From an uncultured Devosia sp. (lineage in GTDB: Bacteria > Pseudomonadota > Alphaproteobacteria > Rhizobiales > Devosiaceae), in NCBI RefSeq assembly GCF_946479885.1, contig NZ_CAMLHM010000028.1, positions 1 through 48,994 of the forward strand: a DNA stretch of 48,994 nucleotides, read 5' to 3'. The notes beneath the pieces were generated by a model. That model searched no databases. It was not told the DNA's origin and saw only the letters and a program-made list of their open reading frames with translations. Numbering within the stretch: the stretch's first letter is position 1; each line of letters starts with the position of its first letter. The translations under genes were made by a program, and so were the position numbers. This document shows, piece by piece, positions 35,417-43,674 of this stretch.

Positions 35417-36408
35417 AGACCGCCCTCTTTCAGTCGGCTGTTCAGGTCTTTCAGCGCTGCCACAACGTCCGCCATGACTTCGGAGGTAGAAGCCTGCATG
35501 GCCTGATAGACGGGCTTGCCCTCGGCATCTACCGCGTCCTTTTCGCCTTCGACAGAGCCGGGATATGACACCGCGAATTCATGGGCAATGAAGCCGCGCG
35601 CCCAATCGCCAGTGTCCCACTGGAACCGGACGGGATTGGTTGCTTCCAAGCGTTCCCAGAAGCCGCTCAACTGCTCCCACAACGGCTTGCGGCGATAGTC
35701 GGACGTGGTGTTGTAGGTAGTCGAGGAACCGTCAACCGAGATGGAGCCGACTTGCGAGCCGGTGACGGAAAAGGCGGCAACCTGGCCGGTCGTGCTGCGC
35801 CGGGATAGGTTCAGGCTCGCCCCGTCATTGCGCTGAGCCGAGATAGCGCCGTCGCCAATGGCAACGCCTACGTTGGTCGCGCTGCCGTTATCCATGCCTA
35901 CAGAGGTCGTGCCGCCGAAAATGAAGGCGTTCTCCGAATTCAGGAACCGGGCAACTTCGGTTCCGGATGCGCCGAGACCGATGGTGAGAAGCGAGTAAGC
36001 CTTGAGGGCCAGGCTCCCGGACGATCCGCCGAGCGCCGAAATCTCATTGCCGCCATCGCGGGTAAAGGTGATGTCGGCGCCGGTCGAGGCCATGGTGATA
36101 TTGCCGGCCGTCCCGTCATGAGTGAACGCCCCGGTATGGGTGAAATCAACCACCCCGGCCAAGTTGTTCGTGTCGCTGATGGTAACGCCGCTGTTCTGCA
36201 TGGCGCCGGAGGTGCCATCAAAGCGAGCAATGGCGTTGTCAGTGGTGGTAGTGACCTTTAGCGGCACACCAGCCTTGATCTGCGCCATCATTTCGCGGGC
36301 GATGTTGTCGAGCTGATTTATCGTGGTGGAATCGCTAAGCGGAATTCCGCCAATATCGATGTTGTCGGCTGCGGTCGTGGACCAGGCAGAAACTGAGGTT
36401 ATCGCCAT
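35413..36408 (-). CDS. Tail fibre protein with C-terminal S74 intramolecular chaperone
   Basis: 331 residues. The N-terminal helix (DSTTINQLDNIAREMMAQIK) probably attaches to a baseplate or tail. A Thr/Ser/Gly-rich fibre region follows, with NAIARFDGTSGAMQNSGVTI, a motif common in fibre shafts. The C-terminal peptidase S74 domain begins at TTSDYRRK, with likely self-cleaving Ser236, and contains RGFIAHEFAVSYPG. The chaperone folds the trimeric fibre and is then cut off. ATGA overlap with the spike gene. Confidence 0.85.
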   Translation of the reverse strand: MAITSVSAWSTTAADNIDIGGIPLSDSTTINQLDNIAREMMAQIKAGVPLKVTTTTDNAIARFDGTSGAMQNSGVTISDTNNLAGVVDFTHTGAFTHDGTAGNITMASTGADITFTRDGGNEISALGGSSGSLALKAYSLLTIGLGASGTEVARFLNSENAFIFGGTTSVGMDNGSATNVGVAIGDGAISAQRNDGASLNLSRRSTTGQVAAFSVTGSQVGSISVDGSSTTYNTTSDYRRKPLWEQLSGFWERLEATNPVRFQWDTGDWARGFIAHEFAVSYPGSVEGEKDAVDAEGKPVYQAMQASTSEVMADVVAALKDLNSRLKEGGL

Positions 36409-36412
36409 GGTT

Positions 36413-36649
36413 CTAGGCCGCCTTCAGCGGTTCGGGGGCCGTCTCAATACGAAGCCCAGCATTGAGGATGGCCAGGGCGCCAGGATCATTGCCCAGGCTC
36501 TCCCGCGCGGTGGCGGCGGCGATTGCCTGCGCATCCGGTGGCAGGCATGCCAAGATGGCGTTTACCAGGGCGACAACGGCCCGAACCTGCACAACCGCGC
36601 GCCCCGCCTCGTAAATGTTGCCGTTTCTCGCTTCATGGTAGTCTTGCAT
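36413..36649 (-). CDS. Small hypothetical protein in the virion-gene operon
   Basis: 78 residues: MQDYHEARNGNIYEAGRAVV, then a hydrophobic helix (VRAVVALVNAILACLPPDAQ) and an Ala/Leu-rich C terminus. It lies four bases before the tail-fibre start. No recognised family; perhaps a minor structural or lysis-associated protein. Confidence 0.6.
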   Translation of the reverse strand: MQDYHEARNGNIYEAGRAVVQVRAVVALVNAILACLPPDAQAIAAATARESLGNDPGALAILNAGLRIETAPEPLKAA

Positions 36650-36670
36650 CTTTGAAAGTCCTTTTCGGCT

Positions 36671-36961
36671 CTAGTGGATGGTTTCGCCGGCTGGGGCGGC
36701 GGATAGGTTGGGATCAAGAGCAACTTGCGAGAGGTATGCCCGCGCTGCGCCGAGGAACCCCAAAGGGTCGTCCATCGGGGCGGGCATTTCTGGCGATGGG
36801 ACGGAAACCCGCGCGGCGATGTCGTCCAGGGCTTCGGCAAGTTGCAGGAGTTCGGCCAAAGGGTCGGCCTTGTTGCGGAAGCGAAATTCTTGCATGTCCG
36901 CCACCCAATGCAGGGCGGCCATGGGATCTGCGAAATTCAGCGGCATGAGACTATCGCGCAT
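36671..36961 (-). CDS. Small hypothetical protein in the virion-gene operon
   Basis: 96 residues using the ATG at 36961 (MRDSLMPLNFADPMAALHWV); a longer frame overlaps the upstream gene further. It contains FRNKADPLAELLQLAEALDD and MDDPLGFLGAARAYLSQVAL, both helical. The start overlaps the upstream gene by 11 bp. No family recognised. Confidence 0.6.
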   Translation of the reverse strand: MRDSLMPLNFADPMAALHWVADMQEFRFRNKADPLAELLQLAEALDDIAARVSVPSPEMPAPMDDPLGFLGAARAYLSQVALDPNLSAAPAGETIH

Positions 36962-37196
36962 GGTGCATCCCCTCGGCTTGGCGGGAGAGGTAGGGGCGGG
37001 CAATGATCAGCTCGCATTTGACGCGGTAAGAGCCATCTGGGGCGCGGTCGGCTGGCTTAGGGTCCAGCACCAGCGCGAAAGCCCCTACAGCCGCCAGCGG
37101 GCCGCGCTGGGGCTTGGCGCCGCCTTCCGAGTGGGTGAGGTAGTCCCCAGCCTCTACAGCCTCGCCAGGGGCGATTTTAACCGCTGCGCGTATCAT
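36951..37196 (-). CDS. Small hypothetical protein in the virion-gene operon
   Basis: 81 residues: MIRAAVKIAPGEAVEAGDYL, then AAVGAFALVLDPKPADRAPD and CELIIARPYLSRQAEG. The early GEAVEAGDYL looks like a small beta-barrel (SAF-like) turn, but this is not enough to name it. It lies between the lone plus-strand membrane gene and the next small gene. Confidence 0.6.
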   Translation of the reverse strand: MIRAAVKIAPGEAVEAGDYLTHSEGGAKPQRGPLAAVGAFALVLDPKPADRAPDGSYRVKCELIIARPYLSRQAEGMHHAR

Positions 37197-37277
37197 GCCG
37201 CTGCCTCGCCCTTGCCATTGGCTCGGAGAAGCCGCATTTTCAGGGAGCGAGGCGCATGGCCTCGGGAGGATAGCGCT

Positions 37278-37526
37278 ATGGCCGAACGGCCCGAACTAGA
37301 GCTAGACCGGAACGCCTTCCGCGAAATACACAAGGGGCCTTTGGCCAATCCGGGCGAGTTGTGGCGCACCGCCATTGGGCTGGCTGCGACAACCGCGCTT
37401 TGCGGGTTTGGCGCATGGCAGCTCGGAACATGGTGGGGCGCATTTCTGCCGGTCCCGCCTGCCATGTGGCTGGGCGCTGCGCTTGCTGGCCTATATCCGG
37501 GCTGGGTGTTTGGCAAACCTGACTAG
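37278..37526 (+). CDS. Small two-helix membrane protein on the opposite strand
   Basis: 82 residues from the ATG at 37278, with a strong GGGAGGA eight bases upstream. The N-terminal 27 residues are charged (MAERPELELDRNAFREIHKG). Two hydrophobic segments follow (RTAIGLAATTALCGFGAWQL and AMWLGAALAGLYPGWVFG) with a short periplasmic turn. Size and topology would fit a holin-like or superinfection-exclusion protein, but no lysozyme gene is near. It is the only plus-strand gene inside the virion-type operon, and its stop interlocks with the stop of the convergent 584-residue gene. Confidence 0.65.
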   Translation: MAERPELELDRNAFREIHKGPLANPGELWRTAIGLAATTALCGFGAWQLGTWWGAFLPVPPAMWLGAALAGLYPGWVFGKPD

Positions 37527-39277
37527 CTCCTTACCCGGTTAGCGGTCATGCCGCCGAGGATGCGAATTCCGGCTGGGTCAACTAGCGTGGGATCGGGCAG
37601 AGCCCGGACCGGAACACCGCCCGGCGTGGCAACCTGGGCGCGAAGCTGTTGCGCCACGTTTCGCGCGTTGCTGTTGGTCAGGCGGCGGGCGCCGAGGCCA
37701 GCGGCGGGAACTGCGACAGCGCCAACCGGGCCGCCAGTGATGCCGCCGAGAACACCACCGGGAAGGCCGGCGCCGCTCCCGATCCTTTCAAGCAAGTCTT
37801 GGATAGGGCCGCCCTCAACAAAGCGCTCGATTGCGTCTAGGTCGGCTTTTGAGAAGCCCCGGCGCTTTTTGGCGTTGCTGCTCTTGAGCATCGAGGCGAA
37901 GCCGGAACGAAGCCCAGCCGCAAACCCGCCCTTGGCAAGGCGAGCGTCCGCAATGATGTTTTCGATTGCCTGAGTGCGCTTTGAGCGCGCCCATTCGGTG
38001 CGCCCCTTCGCCCACTGCTGAACGGCTTCGCCTGCCTTCTGCCCATTCCGCGAAAATGCGGATGGGGGGAGACTGTCTAGGAAATCCTCAAAGGCGTTGG
38101 CCATCTGCATGCCAAGCCGGGCCTCGTCCGGATCAAGGGACTTCTGCGCGGCGCGGATGGATCGCAACAGGGTTTGCGCCTGCTCGATTGAAACCGGCCC
38201 CTGCGCAAATTCGCGGATCGACCGAAGGGCATGGGCAACCTTTGGGTATGCCGTTGACAGCTTGCCGCTGGGCAGCACCAGGCCGTTGGCGCGGGCAAGA
38301 TTGGTCATGTCATGCGACAGGATTTGCATGGCCTGGGGGCCAATCTCCGCGCCAGTCCGCTCGGCGGCTTTGTAGGCGGCTTGGGACGTGCCCTTGATCG
38401 CGGCGGCCGTTGGCGCAGATTGCACCGCTGCGCGCATGGCCCGCCTGTTTGCCATGTTGACGGGAACCTGCGCGACACGGCGGGCGGCACCCTGAACAAC
38501 CTTGCCGACAAGCGGGGCGGCTGTTGCGCCGGCCGCGCCAATGCTTCCGCCGATCAATGCGCCGCGCGCCCTATCCCCCAAATTTCCATCAGTGGAGCCG
38601 AACCCATAAACGCTGCCCTCGGCAACGGCCGGCGCAACAGCCTTGAAGCCCTGAGCTATGCGGCTTCCCGACTGGACGGCGGCGGGCACGGTAGGCCCAA
38701 CAGCGAGCGCAGGAAGGCCGCCAGCGGCGGTTCGGCCTGGGCCTACCATGGCGGCGCCGGAAACAATCTCGGCGGCTGTGCCCAGCGCGCCATTCTGCTG
38801 GCGGGCCAGCTCTAGCCGGGCCTGTTCCAATTCGTAGAGGTCGCCATAGCTTTCGCCATAGCCGGGGCCGCCACCGCCGGTCCACTGGCGAACCTGCGAA
38901 CCGAGCCCGCCAACGGCGGCCGATAGCTCATCACTGAAACCGAAGGCTTGCGATTGGTCAGCCTGGGCCTTGATGTCAGGGGCGAAAAACTGCTGGCTGT
39001 ATTGTGCCCATTCTTCATCCGACATGTCGGGGAACTGTGACTGGCGAACACGCTCAAGCGCTGCCTGATAGCGCTGGCGCGGGGCCGGGTTGTAGTCCGG
39101 AAACTGGCTCTTGCGGCTCAAGCTCCGCATGGCCGGGGCGGAAGGGTCTAGCCCGTCGCCCTGTTCCATCTGGAAGCCGGGCGGCGGGGGCGGAATCGAG
39201 CCAGCCGAAACCGGCGCCGGCCGTGGCGCGGGCGCTGCCTCAATCTGGAAACCGGGCGGGGGCGGGGGAATGTTCAT
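37523..39277 (-). CDS. Large virion/ejection-type protein with PPPPPGFQ repeats
   Basis: 584 residues from the ATG at 39277, which overlaps the upstream stop as ATGA. The N terminus has two copies of IPPPPPGFQ(I/M)E. The middle is rich in Gly/Ala helices of membrane-active type (GALIGGSIGAAGATAAPLVG). The C-terminal part is helical and basic (RAMRAAVQSAPTAAAIKGTS; NAFEDFLDSLPPSAFSRNGQ). This composition is typical of internal-virion or DNA-transfer proteins that phages eject to make a channel through the envelope. Exact family not recognised. It follows another virion-type gene. Confidence 0.65.
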   Translation of the reverse strand: MNIPPPPPGFQIEAAPAPRPAPVSAGSIPPPPPGFQMEQGDGLDPSAPAMRSLSRKSQFPDYNPAPRQRYQAALERVRQSQFPDMSDEEWAQYSQQFFAPDIKAQADQSQAFGFSDELSAAVGGLGSQVRQWTGGGGPGYGESYGDLYELEQARLELARQQNGALGTAAEIVSGAAMVGPGRTAAGGLPALAVGPTVPAAVQSGSRIAQGFKAVAPAVAEGSVYGFGSTDGNLGDRARGALIGGSIGAAGATAAPLVGKVVQGAARRVAQVPVNMANRRAMRAAVQSAPTAAAIKGTSQAAYKAAERTGAEIGPQAMQILSHDMTNLARANGLVLPSGKLSTAYPKVAHALRSIREFAQGPVSIEQAQTLLRSIRAAQKSLDPDEARLGMQMANAFEDFLDSLPPSAFSRNGQKAGEAVQQWAKGRTEWARSKRTQAIENIIADARLAKGGFAAGLRSGFASMLKSSNAKKRRGFSKADLDAIERFVEGGPIQDLLERIGSGAGLPGGVLGGITGGPVGAVAVPAAGLGARRLTNSNARNVAQQLRAQVATPGGVPVRALPDPTLVDPAGIRILGGMTANRVRS

Positions 39278-40587
39278 TGGGCAGGAACCCACTGCTGCCC
39301 GTCGAACACCATGCGTTCGCCAGTTTCCGGGTTAACCGCTGTTGGCTTGCCACCGCCGGGCATATCGCCCCCAGGCATATCGCCACCCTGCGCACTGCCT
39401 GGGCCGAGGTCAGCCGGGAACGATCCGGGCGCGGCCGTCATACGCTGCTGAGCGCGCACCATGCCCTGCGCCACGATGTATTCGTATTCGTCCAGCGCCG
39501 CCAAAAAGTCCTCTTCATTGAGGGCCGTTTCCATCCGCGTTACAGCCTGCGTTGCGGTCTGGCCTTCGGCATTGGACAGCGCGCCCATGCCGCGCATTTC
39601 CTGAATGGCCGTGAGGAAAGCGCCGCTCTTGGCCTGGTCAACTTTCTTTTGGAAGGCGAACCGGCCGGGGGCGATTATCGGGTTATTCATGCCGAGCGCG
39701 GCGCCCTGGCCGGTTGCCCATGGCAATTCCGGATCGTTCCGGATGCTTTCCACCAGGCTAAGCGCATTTTGGGCCGCCACAACATCGCTCGGCGCTGCTG
39801 CTGCTGCCTCGCCCTGCTGACTGCCAAGGGCAGCGCCATAGGCGCGGCCGGTGTAAAGCTCCTGGGGAGTGACAGGCTGCAATCCGCCTGTGTCGGTCCG
39901 TACCAGCGTCCCATCATCTGCGAGCTGGCCCATGACAAATTCCCCGGTTTCGGGGTCTTTGAACCATTGGGGCTGCAAGGCGATATCCGGCCCGCCAGCG
40001 CCCTGGCCCTGCTGTTTGTAGGCTTCGGCAAAGGTCAGCGCGCCGGTTTCGACCATGCTACGCAATGTCGGGTCAGTGATGAACTGCGCATTGGCGCGGG
40101 CGCGCTCTAGCTCCTGCTGCGACTGCGTAGTTTCGCGTTTGTATTCCAGGGCCTTCCAATACCCATCGGCGGGATCGAAAGCGCCGTTGCGGATGCCGGT
40201 GGCAAAGTCGGAATATTCCGGCCCCCATGCCTCGATTAGGTCAGCGTATTCCTGGCGGTGTTTGGTTTCCTCGTCCTCGGCGCGGCGAAAGGGCGCCATC
40301 TGAATACGACGATTGCCGGCAACGCCGAGCGCATCGCCAAGGTTTGTCGAGTTGAGAAGGCCATAACCCAAATCCTCGATTAGCCCGCTATCGGATGCCG
40401 CATCCCAAATCTGATAGATTGGATTGTCGCCCCAGCCCAGCCGCTCCCCAAGGCGGCGGCGGTCTGGCATGCCGGGCGCTGGCGGGCGCTGCGAAGCCGG
40501 GGCCGGCCGGGGGGCCACCGGGGCGCCGGGCGTTGCGAAAGTACCGCCACCGCCACCGCTGAGCATGTCCATAAGGGTCTTGCCCAT
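39274..40587 (-). CDS. Virion-associated / DNA-injection-type protein
   Basis: 437 residues. The N terminus is Gly/Pro-rich (LSGGGGGTFATPGAPVAP). The central region is helical (NPIYQIWDAASDSGLIEDLG; YKRETTQSQQELERARANAQ). Toward the C-terminal half is FQKKVDQAKSGAFLTAIQEM followed by GALSNAEGQTATQAV, a motif shared by many phage structural or injection proteins (the GxxTxxEGxxAT pattern). The C terminus is Gly/Asp/Pro-rich. It is the second gene of the operon that starts with the RHH protein, 10 bp after it. Confidence 0.68.
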   Translation of the reverse strand: MGKTLMDMLSGGGGGTFATPGAPVAPRPAPASQRPPAPGMPDRRRLGERLGWGDNPIYQIWDAASDSGLIEDLGYGLLNSTNLGDALGVAGNRRIQMAPFRRAEDEETKHRQEYADLIEAWGPEYSDFATGIRNGAFDPADGYWKALEYKRETTQSQQELERARANAQFITDPTLRSMVETGALTFAEAYKQQGQGAGGPDIALQPQWFKDPETGEFVMGQLADDGTLVRTDTGGLQPVTPQELYTGRAYGAALGSQQGEAAAAAPSDVVAAQNALSLVESIRNDPELPWATGQGAALGMNNPIIAPGRFAFQKKVDQAKSGAFLTAIQEMRGMGALSNAEGQTATQAVTRMETALNEEDFLAALDEYEYIVAQGMVRAQQRMTAAPGSFPADLGPGSAQGGDMPGGDMPGGGKPTAVNPETGERMVFDGQQWVPAQ

Positions 40588-40596
40588 GTCCGCCTC

Positions 40597-40770
40597 CTAT
40601 GCCGCGCGGGGCTCATCCATCACGGCGGCAAGCGCCTGGCGGATGAGAACGGAAGCGGGAAGGCCGCGCTCGGTAGCAACGCGGAACAGCCGGGCCTTAA
40701 CTTCGGTCGGAACAGCGACAACAAGGCGCTCGTCGCAATTGGGTAGCTGGTCGAATTTGTCGGACTTCAC
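40597..40770 (-). CDS. Ribbon-helix-helix (CopG/Arc-type) regulator, 57 residues
   Basis: Short gene starting at GTG (40770) with a strong AGGAGG six bases upstream. It reads MKSDKFDQLPNCDERLVVAV, then PTEVKARLFRVATERGLPAS and VLIRQALAAVMDE: a beta-strand followed by two helices, the RHH fold. It ends 9 bp before the virion-type operon. A GACTG-N5-CAGTC dyad lies about 13 bp upstream of the start and is a natural autoregulatory operator. It may control the late operon. Confidence 0.75.
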   Translation of the reverse strand: MKSDKFDQLPNCDERLVVAVPTEVKARLFRVATERGLPASVLIRQALAAVMDEPRAA

Positions 40771-40961
40771 GGAAGCCTCCTTTGACTGGTTTGCAGTCTA
40801 ACAGGAGGGGCGTCAGTGGACAAGATTATGCAAGTATATCAATGGTTTAGTCTATATCTGTCTGTGGGTGTCTAGAGGCGTATATTGACGATATTGGTAC
40901 GTTGGTTTTCCCCTGTTTGTTTATTCGGCCTCGCGCGCGTATTGGTTACAAACCCGCCCCT
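40771..40961. promoter_or_regulatory. Upstream region of the RHH-led operon
   Basis: A 190-bp AT-richer gap with no gene. It contains the inverted repeat GACTG-GTTTG-CAGTC (40783-40797), AT-rich promoter-like sequence on the minus strand around 40825-40900 (TTGATA, TATACT and CATAAT hexamers, spacing not decisive), and the fourth copy of the GCCTCGCGCG...CGTA motif (40928-40941). Probably the promoter of the virion-type genes. Confidence 0.5.
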
Positions 40962-41882
40962 CTATGCCGCCCTTGCTTCGATCCATCCGGCGCCATCGCC
41001 TTCGATCAACAGGGCTGGGGGAACGCTGCAACCGGGCTGGCCCGGTATCGGCCCCCACTGGTGCGCCGGCCATTGCTTCCACTGACGGCCATAGGTAAGG
41101 CGCTTCGGCCAATCGGCCTGTTGCGGATCGGAGGCGGCAAAGCTCTCAAACATGCGGCCGTTGAGATAGCCTTGCACATGCTTCACAGCGCGGGTCGGGT
41201 TGTCCCTGAGTAGTTTGGCGTAGGATGGCAGGGAAGCCATGGCCTGGGCTTGCTGGTCGCTGGTGAGCTTCTGCCATGCCCTGAACCCGTCCATCTTGGT
41301 TTGGCCGATGGTCGAGGGGTAGGCTTTCCAGAACGTCTCATATTCGGGGGTGTAGCTTCCTGCTTTCCGCTTCGTTGCCCTAGTCCGCACGAGGTCCGAA
41401 ACGACAGGTTCGGACAAAACAGAACCGTTAGGTTCTGTTGTTCCCTTCCCTTCCCTTCCCTTCCCTTCCCCCCGGGCATGCCCGGGCATGCCCATGCTTC
41501 GTGCCTCACGCGTGGCTGATCCGTCAAATTCGCCAATGTTTTCTGGGGGTTGAGGCAGACTGCTTGCCGCCTCTCGGTGATTTATGACTTGATGGCGCAA
41601 AAATGAGGGGATGCATCCTATCTCCCTGCCATCGGCCTCATAGCGGATCAAAAAGCCCCATGTTGCGAGTGCGTCCAGCACCGCGCCAAAGTCGATTTCA
41701 TCGTATGGCAGAATGTCGGTTTTCAGAGCCCGGGGGCGCCAAAGAAAGCGCCCCTCTCGGTCTGCCTGAGTGAATAGCCCAATGAACGCCAGGCGCAGCG
41801 GAAGGCCGGTTGCAAACTCCGCTTCGGCCAATGCCTCATGCTTGAACAGGTCGGGTTTGACGGTACGGATGCGGGCGGTCAT
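40962..41882 (-). CDS. Phage replication initiator-like protein (O-type)
   Basis: 306 residues beginning MTARIRTVKPDLFKHEALAE, the start shared by many phage replication proteins. The N-terminal part is a winged-helix type domain (LRLAFIGLFTQADREGRFLW; DFGAVLDALATWGFLIRY). A low-complexity linker (residues 129-148) is encoded by an origin-like repeat cluster. The C-terminal part (YETFWKAYPSTIGQTKMDGF) resembles replisome-organiser C-terminal regions. Its ATG overlaps the dnaB stop. By analogy with lambda O it would bind its own gene to start replication and recruit the helicase. Confidence 0.72.
   Translation of the reverse strand: MTARIRTVKPDLFKHEALAEAEFATGLPLRLAFIGLFTQADREGRFLWRPRALKTDILPYDEIDFGAVLDALATWGFLIRYEADGREIGCIPSFLRHQVINHREAASSLPQPPENIGEFDGSATREARSMGMPGHARGEGKGREGKGTTEPNGSVLSEPVVSDLVRTRATKRKAGSYTPEYETFWKAYPSTIGQTKMDGFRAWQKLTSDQQAQAMASLPSYAKLLRDNPTRAVKHVQGYLNGRMFESFAASDPQQADWPKRLTYGRQWKQWPAHQWGPIPGQPGCSVPPALLIEGDGAGWIEARAA
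41418..41496. repeat. Origin-like repeat cluster inside the initiator gene
   Basis: In sequence: a perfect 9-bp inverted repeat (AACAGAACC-GTTA-GGTTCTGTT, 41418-41439); six tandem TTCCC units (41441-41470), giving GGGAA repeats on the coding strand with G-quadruplex potential; then two exact CCCGGGCATG units and CCCATG (41471-41496). The last 23 bp recur with two changes at 26656-26678. Placement within an initiator gene next to dnaB matches lambda-type origins. Confidence 0.65.
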
Positions 41883-43306
41883 GGTTCAAAGCCCCTTGCA
41901 GCGTTGCGGACGGCCGAACAGGCCATGTCAATGTAAAGGTCGATGGTGACGCATGGGCCGTTGCGCTGCTTGGCAATGGCCAGTTCGCCCCGGTTTCGAC
42001 AGGCGTCTAGCTCGGTCTGCCATTCCATGCGCTTGTCATAATCGGACGGCTCGGCGCGCTCTAGGTAGTAGGCGGCGCGGTGCAGGAACAGGACCGCATC
42101 GGCGTCTTGCTCGATATTGCCGCTATCCCGCAAATCGGAAAGCTGGGGGCGCTTATCGTCCCGGCTTTCGACTTGGCGCGACAGTTGCGACAGCAGCAAA
42201 ACGGCCAAGTCAAATTCGCGGGCAATGCTCTTGAGCCCTTCGGTGATTTCGCCAATCTCATTGTTGCGGTTGCCGGAATAGCGGGCCGATGGCTTGACCT
42301 TGCCCAGATGGTCTAGGATCAGCAGGCCAAGCGGGGCGCCTCGGTCCTGGGCATCTTCCAACATGATTTCCGTGCGGTTGCGGATTTCGGCAATAGTGAG
42401 CCCGGAAGCATCATCCATCAGGATCGGCAAAGCCGCGTGGTGTTCCAGCGCCTTGGCAGTGGCTTCCTCCTGGTCGTCAGTGAGGCGGCCGGCAATCATG
42501 TCCTGATAAGGGACGCGGTGGCCTGCCTGGTGCGCCAGGTCCGACAACATGCGGGCCGTGAGCTTGGCGTTGTCCATTTCAAGGCTGAACACGCCAACGC
42601 CTATTCCCTCGGCGGCGGCATAGCGGGCAATGCTTGTGCCTATGGTCGTCTTTCCCATTGAGGGGCGGGCGCCGAGCAGGATCAGGTCACGGCGCTGCAA
42701 CCCGCCAGTTGCCCGGTCGAGGTCGAGAAGCCCGGAAGTGATCCCGGTTAGCCGCTGGTGGCGCCGGGCCTCAATCGAGGCTGTAAGGGCCGCCTGGGCC
42801 GCTTCCGCGAATGTCTGGCGGGTGTTGGTCCTATGCCCGGCCCTGAGGTGCGATGCGATTTCATCGGCACGGGAAACTACCGCCCGCGCCAGCTCGGCGG
42901 GATTGCTTGCGGGATCTGATGCGGCGGCGGCCAGGGCCTCGGCTTCGGTCTTGAGCCCCAGCCTTGCCCACTGGTTCAGAACGGCGCGGGCGCCGCCTTT
43001 GATGTTGCGAGCGTCAAACGGAGTAGTGCTAACCATGCCGGCAAGGTATGGCGCCAGCGGTGTGCCAGTCCGCTCCCCGAAGCCCTGCAGAAATTCGGGC
43101 GAGGCCATCTTGAGAACGGTTGGCAACGTGGTCGTGCCGTATTGCTCTTGGGCAGCTGTGGCCATGCGATAGATTTCCGCATGCGCTGGCTCAATGAAAT
43201 GTTCCGGGGTCAGCCGGGCGAGAGTGGCGCGATGGTCGCCACCCCCCAGCAATGCGCCAAGCAATGACTGCTCGATTTCAGGGACAAAGGCGCTTTCGGT
43301 CGTCAT
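41879..43306 (-). CDS. DnaB-family replicative helicase
   Basis: 475-residue hexameric 5'-3' helicase of the element. There is an N-terminal DnaB domain (VPEIEQSLLGALLGGGDHRA), then the RecA-like core: Walker A GARPSMGKT at 212-220, FSLEMDNAKLTARML, Walker B LGLLILDHLGKV, LLLSQLSRQVESRDDKRPQL and SGNIEQDADAVLFLHR. It is close to the size of chromosomal DnaB but phage-like in sequence. It overlaps the genes on both sides by four bases (ATGA), forming one replication operon with the initiator-like gene. Confidence 0.93.
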   Translation of the reverse strand: MTTESAFVPEIEQSLLGALLGGGDHRATLARLTPEHFIEPAHAEIYRMATAAQEQYGTTTLPTVLKMASPEFLQGFGERTGTPLAPYLAGMVSTTPFDARNIKGGARAVLNQWARLGLKTEAEALAAAASDPASNPAELARAVVSRADEIASHLRAGHRTNTRQTFAEAAQAALTASIEARRHQRLTGITSGLLDLDRATGGLQRRDLILLGARPSMGKTTIGTSIARYAAAEGIGVGVFSLEMDNAKLTARMLSDLAHQAGHRVPYQDMIAGRLTDDQEEATAKALEHHAALPILMDDASGLTIAEIRNRTEIMLEDAQDRGAPLGLLILDHLGKVKPSARYSGNRNNEIGEITEGLKSIAREFDLAVLLLSQLSRQVESRDDKRPQLSDLRDSGNIEQDADAVLFLHRAAYYLERAEPSDYDKRMEWQTELDACRNRGELAIAKQRNGPCVTIDLYIDMACSAVRNAARGFEP

Positions 43307-43674
43307 GCTGCTATGCTCCCGACATTGCCAAACTCCCGGCGTCCTTCTGGGCTGTTGAGGTATTCGCGCAGGTTGCCGCCCATCACTGTCACTTGGTCGC
43401 GCAGCACGTATCGGGCATGCGAGCCGGCAAAGCTCCCGCCGTGGCTTTCGTCTATCGTTTCGACGTTGAAGCCTTGGCCGCGCAGGCGGAACACATAGTC
43501 ACTCCACCGTGGCGCCGGCCGGGTGATGGGCGTACAGCCCTTTTCCCCGGCTTGGATGAGGGCAAGTAGCGTCCAGGCCACGCGGCCAATAACGGTCGTG
43601 GTGCTGACCACTTCGCCATTGCGGCGGATGATGCAATCAAACTTCGGCTTGATAGGCTTGGGGGCGCCGTTCAT
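43303..43674 (-). CDS. Hypothetical protein with probable winged-helix fold
   Basis: 123 residues from the ATG at 43674, which overlaps the upstream stop as ATGA; an ATG five codons earlier is less likely. RVAWTLLALIQAGEKGCTPI followed by YVFRLRGQGFNVETIDES is the typical pattern of short winged-helix proteins encoded beside phage replication genes. It overlaps dnaB by four bases. Possibly a replication accessory or regulator. Confidence 0.68.
   Translation of the reverse strand: MNGAPKPIKPKFDCIIRRNGEVVSTTTVIGRVAWTLLALIQAGEKGCTPITRPAPRWSDYVFRLRGQGFNVETIDESHGGSFAGSHARYVLRDQVTVMGGNLREYLNSPEGRREFGNVGSIAA

Noticed and set aside
36678..37277. Upstream extension of the plus-strand membrane-protein frame
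   Set aside because: It is antisense to two likely genes; a strong ribosome-binding site places the real start at 37278.
37193..37516. A 107-codon minus-strand frame opposite the membrane protein
   Set aside because: No ribosome-binding site, and unlikely composition; the plus-strand frame is better supported.
41418..41439. Rho-independent terminator in the initiator gene
   Set aside because: The inverted repeat is inside a continuous reading frame and has no T-run on either strand.
41441..41470. CRISPR-like or simple satellite array at the TTCCC repeats
   Set aside because: Units are 5 bp without spacers and lie inside a coding frame; no CRISPR array or cas gene is present in the window.
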